Origin: an uncultured Campylobacter sp.
GTDB lineage: Bacteria; Campylobacterota; Campylobacteria; Campylobacterales; Campylobacteraceae
Direction of reading: 5' to 3'
DNA: 8,550 nt
Assembly (NCBI RefSeq): GCF_938045205.1
Contig: NZ_CALIMY010000122.1
Span: 1 to 8,550 of the forward strand
This document shows positions 7,033 through 8,550 of this stretch, one piece after another (positions within the stretch are counted from its first letter, which is position 1; every line of letters begins with the position of its first letter). The position numbers and the translations under genes are program-made. A model generated the notes under the pieces. That model ran no database searches and was not told the DNA's origin. It was given only the letters and a program-made list of their open reading frames with translations.

Positions 7033-8297
7033 TGAGCGAAAATCCCCTAATCTCTGTCATCATTCCCGTTTATAATGTAAAAGAATTCCTGCGCGCTTGC
7101 ATGGAGCGCATCACGGCGCAGACCTATACGAATTTAGAAATTTTGCTCGTAGATGATGGATCAAATGACGGCAGCGAGGCGATTTGCGACGAATACGCCA
7201 CGCGTGATCCTCGTGTGTGCGTGCTGCATAAACCAAACGGTGGGCAGGCTAGCGCGCGAAACGCCGCTTTAGATGTCGCTCGCGGGGAGTTTATTAGTTT
7301 CGTAGACAGCGATGATTTGATAAGCCTTGATTTGATTGAGACGCTTTTTCGCCTGACGCAGAAATTTTGCACCAAAATCGCTATGTGCGGATACGCAGCA
7401 TTTAGCGACGAGAGCGAAATAAATAATTTCAAGGCGGCTTTGAATTCTAAAGAAAATCAAAATTCTAAAGAGATTAGCAATCCAGGAGGAGCTGCAAATT
7501 CAAATGCCAACGCAGGCGAATATAAAATATCGCCGCAAGAGCTTTTTAGGCGCAGTTGCACGCAGGATCCGTATTTTAGCACCGCGGTTTGGCGCGCGCT
7601 GTTTGCTCGCGAAATTTTCGCCGCTTTGCGCTTTCCCGCGGGGCAGATCTATGAGGATGTGGCGATATTTTTTGATATTTTTAACGCTTCTATTTCGGCG
7701 TGCACGGATGAAATTTTATATTTTTATCGCGTAAGGGCAGGCTCGACCGTAAACTCATTCGCGCGCAGGCATCTAGCGGTCATCGCTGCGGTGCGCCGCT
7801 ATACTGAGGCGATCGCTGCGAATTATCCAAGCTTGGCGCGCGAGGCTAATTTTACTCGTTGCGAGTCCGCGCTGAATACGGCGTTTTTAATTATCAAATC
7901 GAGCTTTGACGCTACTGGTTCGGATGGGGATGCGACTTCTCCTTCCGAGGCTAATATGTGCAGCTTGGCAAACGAGGCGGATTTGCATGGCGCTGATAGT
8001 TTATCTTGCGCATGCGGTAAAAATTCCGCAGTTAAAAATTCCTCCGAGCAAAATTATATGCGAAATTCTAAGCAAAATTCTGCGTCGCAAAGAAAGATCG
8101 CAGATCCCCGCTCTCCTTTAAGCGCTGCAGAAGCTGTGGATCAGATCCACTCACTGCACGCTTTGGTGCGCGAGCGGCTGGATTTTAGATTTTTCGCGGC
8201 GCATGCAAGCCGCACGCAGACGCTGATGATGGTCTTGTTTTACGCTAGCCCCGCGCTTTTGCGGCTATTTTATAAAATTTATCGGAAGCTAAAATGA
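7032..8297 (+). CDS. GT2-family glycosyltransferase with two low-complexity insertions
   Basis: 421 aa. The GT-A domain begins LISVIIPVYNVKEFL (6-20) and shows LLVDDGSNDGS (38-48), GGQASARNAAL (70-80) and the metal-binding DSDD (92-95), with a later YEDV (207-210) acting as the usual ED motif. The family normally runs about 300-340 aa. The extra length here is two compositionally odd segments: about 130-163 (Asn-rich) and about 292-358 (Ser/Ala/Asp then Asn-rich), both absent from the conserved motifs. The C-terminus (LLRLFYKIYRKLK) is hydrophobic then basic, a common peripheral membrane contact in lipid-linked glycan enzymes. ATG overlaps the previous TAA by 1 nt, with GGGAGG at 7022-7027. 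It sits in the position that PglI (a branching GT2 glucosyltransferase) has after PglH in C. jejuni, but sequence likeness to PglI is only at the general family level. Donor sugar is unknown. Confidence 0.88.
   Translation: MSENPLISVIIPVYNVKEFLRACMERITAQTYTNLEILLVDDGSNDGSEAICDEYATRDPRVCVLHKPNGGQASARNAALDVARGEFISFVDSDDLISLDLIETLFRLTQKFCTKIAMCGYAAFSDESEINNFKAALNSKENQNSKEISNPGGAANSNANAGEYKISPQELFRRSCTQDPYFSTAVWRALFAREIFAALRFPAGQIYEDVAIFFDIFNASISACTDEILYFYRVRAGSTVNSFARRHLAVIAAVRRYTEAIAANYPSLAREANFTRCESALNTAFLIIKSSFDATGSDGDATSPSEANMCSLANEADLHGADSLSCACGKNSAVKNSSEQNYMRNSKQNSASQRKIADPRSPLSAAEAVDQIHSLHALVRERLDFRFFAAHASRTQTLMMVLFYASPALLRLFYKIYRKLK
7442..7501 (+). repeat. Short RAATTY cluster in GT2 insertion 1
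   Basis: Three RAATTY words (7442, 7460, 7496) lie within 60 bp. All are in the same codon register as the array in the FrhB-like gene and are read as LNS, QNS and ANS. They code for part of the Asn-rich segment at about residues 130-163, between the DSDD region and the SPQELF element. Confidence 0.65.
8021..8080 (+). repeat. Short RAATTY cluster in GT2 insertion 2
   Basis: Four AAATTC words (8021, 8036, 8063, 8075) lie within 60 bp, all in the R|AAT|TCN register, giving KNS, KNS, RNS and QNS. They code for residues about 330-350, the second half of a low-complexity stretch whose first half (292-329) is Ser/Ala/Asp-rich and free of the word. Confidence 0.65.
8271..8288 (+). repeat. Gene-junction repeat, copy 2
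   Basis: TATAAAATTTAT, C, GGAAG: 17 of 18 bases match copy 1 at 4867-4884. It encodes YKIYRK at the GT2 C-terminus and carries the GGAAG ribosome site for the next gene at 8294. Confidence 0.6.
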
Positions 8298-8550
8298 AAA
8301 TTTTATTCGTCATAGCAGCTCTTAGAAACGGCGGCGCCGAGCGCGTGCTGCAGGTTTTGGCGAACCATTTTGCGCGCGCAAACGACGTTACGATCGCGAT
8401 TTTGGAAAACGACGAGGGCAGGTATAAATTTAGCGAAAAGATAAAATTTTTGCATCTGGACGTTTATAAAAACGGCGGCAGGTTCGATAAATACAGAATT
8501 TTGCGCGAGTGTTTCAAGCGCGAGCGCCCAAGCGTCATCATCAGCTTTAT
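8294..8550 (+). CDS. GT4-family glycosyltransferase, N-terminal part (runs off the window)
   Basis: The 85 visible codons begin ATG, overlapping the GT2 stop as ATGA, with GGAAG at 8284-8288. They read MKILFVIAALRNGGAERVLQ and continue VLANHFARANDVTIAILEND, closely matching the start of the GT4 protein encoded at 5953 (both have GGAERVL.VLAN.F). This is the acceptor half of a GT-B glycosyltransferase; the donor-binding E-x7-E region lies outside the window. In C. jejuni the third transferase of the corresponding run is PglJ, also GT4, so this may be a PglJ-like or a second PglH-like enzyme. The missing C-terminal half prevents a firmer call. Confidence 0.85.
   Translation, partial: MKILFVIAALRNGGAERVLQVLANHFARANDVTIAILENDEGRYKFSEKIKFLHLDVYKNGGRFDKYRILRECFKRERPSVIISF

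Noticed and set aside
7609..7621. 13-bp interrupted palindrome GCGAAA-T-TTTCGC as an operator
   Set aside because: It lies mid-gene in the GT2 catalytic domain and is built from the common genomic AAATTT word. Nothing marks it as a binding site.

Overview
The window looks like chromosome from a Campylobacter of intermediate GC, probably one of the oral or non-thermotolerant species (C. gracilis, C. showae, C. rectus or a relative). The evidence is a near-identical style of GalE/Gne to the one I remember from C. jejuni, a minimal ATP-dependent DNA ligase, AAATTTT-type words everywhere, and a compact one-strand gene layout. I cannot fix the species without a search.

Layout: all genes are on the + strand. 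(a) Positions 1-612 hold the 3' end of an ATP-dependent DNA ligase. (b) After a 52-bp gap with a consensus -10 box comes gne/galE (665-1654), a UDP-sugar 4-epimerase. (c) An 81-bp gap carries a 7-bp GC-rich perfect hairpin. (d) A tightly packed glycan-assembly operon follows: a Wzx-type flippase (1736-3274), a two-[4Fe-4S]/FrhB-like oxidoreductase (3271-4893), a polysaccharide pyruvyl transferase (4890-5951), a PglH-like GT4 glycosyltransferase (5953-7032), a GT2 glycosyltransferase (7032-8297), and the first 85 codons of a second GT4 glycosyltransferase (8294 to beyond the edge). Junctions are overlaps of 1-4 nt or gaps of 1 nt, so translational coupling is likely.

Working model: Gne makes the UDP-GalNAc or UDP-Gal donor. 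The GT4 and GT2 enzymes build an oligosaccharide on a lipid carrier in the cytoplasm. The pyruvyl transferase may add a pyruvate ketal, and the FrhB-like protein performs an unknown redox step often found next to such transferases. The flippase moves the lipid-linked glycan across the inner membrane. The order gne ... GT4(PglH-like)-GT2-GT4 recalls the C. jejuni pgl N-glycosylation locus (gne-pglK-pglH-pglI-pglJ), with a flippase/redox/pyruvylation module where pglK would be. It could equally be an LOS, O-chain or capsule cluster.

Most striking signal: the FrhB-like gene and the GT2 gene both carry Asn-rich, low-complexity insertions that look like in-frame arrays of the DNA word RAATTY. There are 18 sites at 3696-4007, three at 7442-7501 and four at 8021-8080. 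Each array has about one site per 17-20 bp, and every site sits in the same codon register (R|AAT|TYN), so it is read as Q/E/K-N-S/F/L. RAATTY is the sequence methylated by CtsM in C. jejuni, where it marks DNA for natural transformation. That link is inference here, but the arrays themselves are directly visible.
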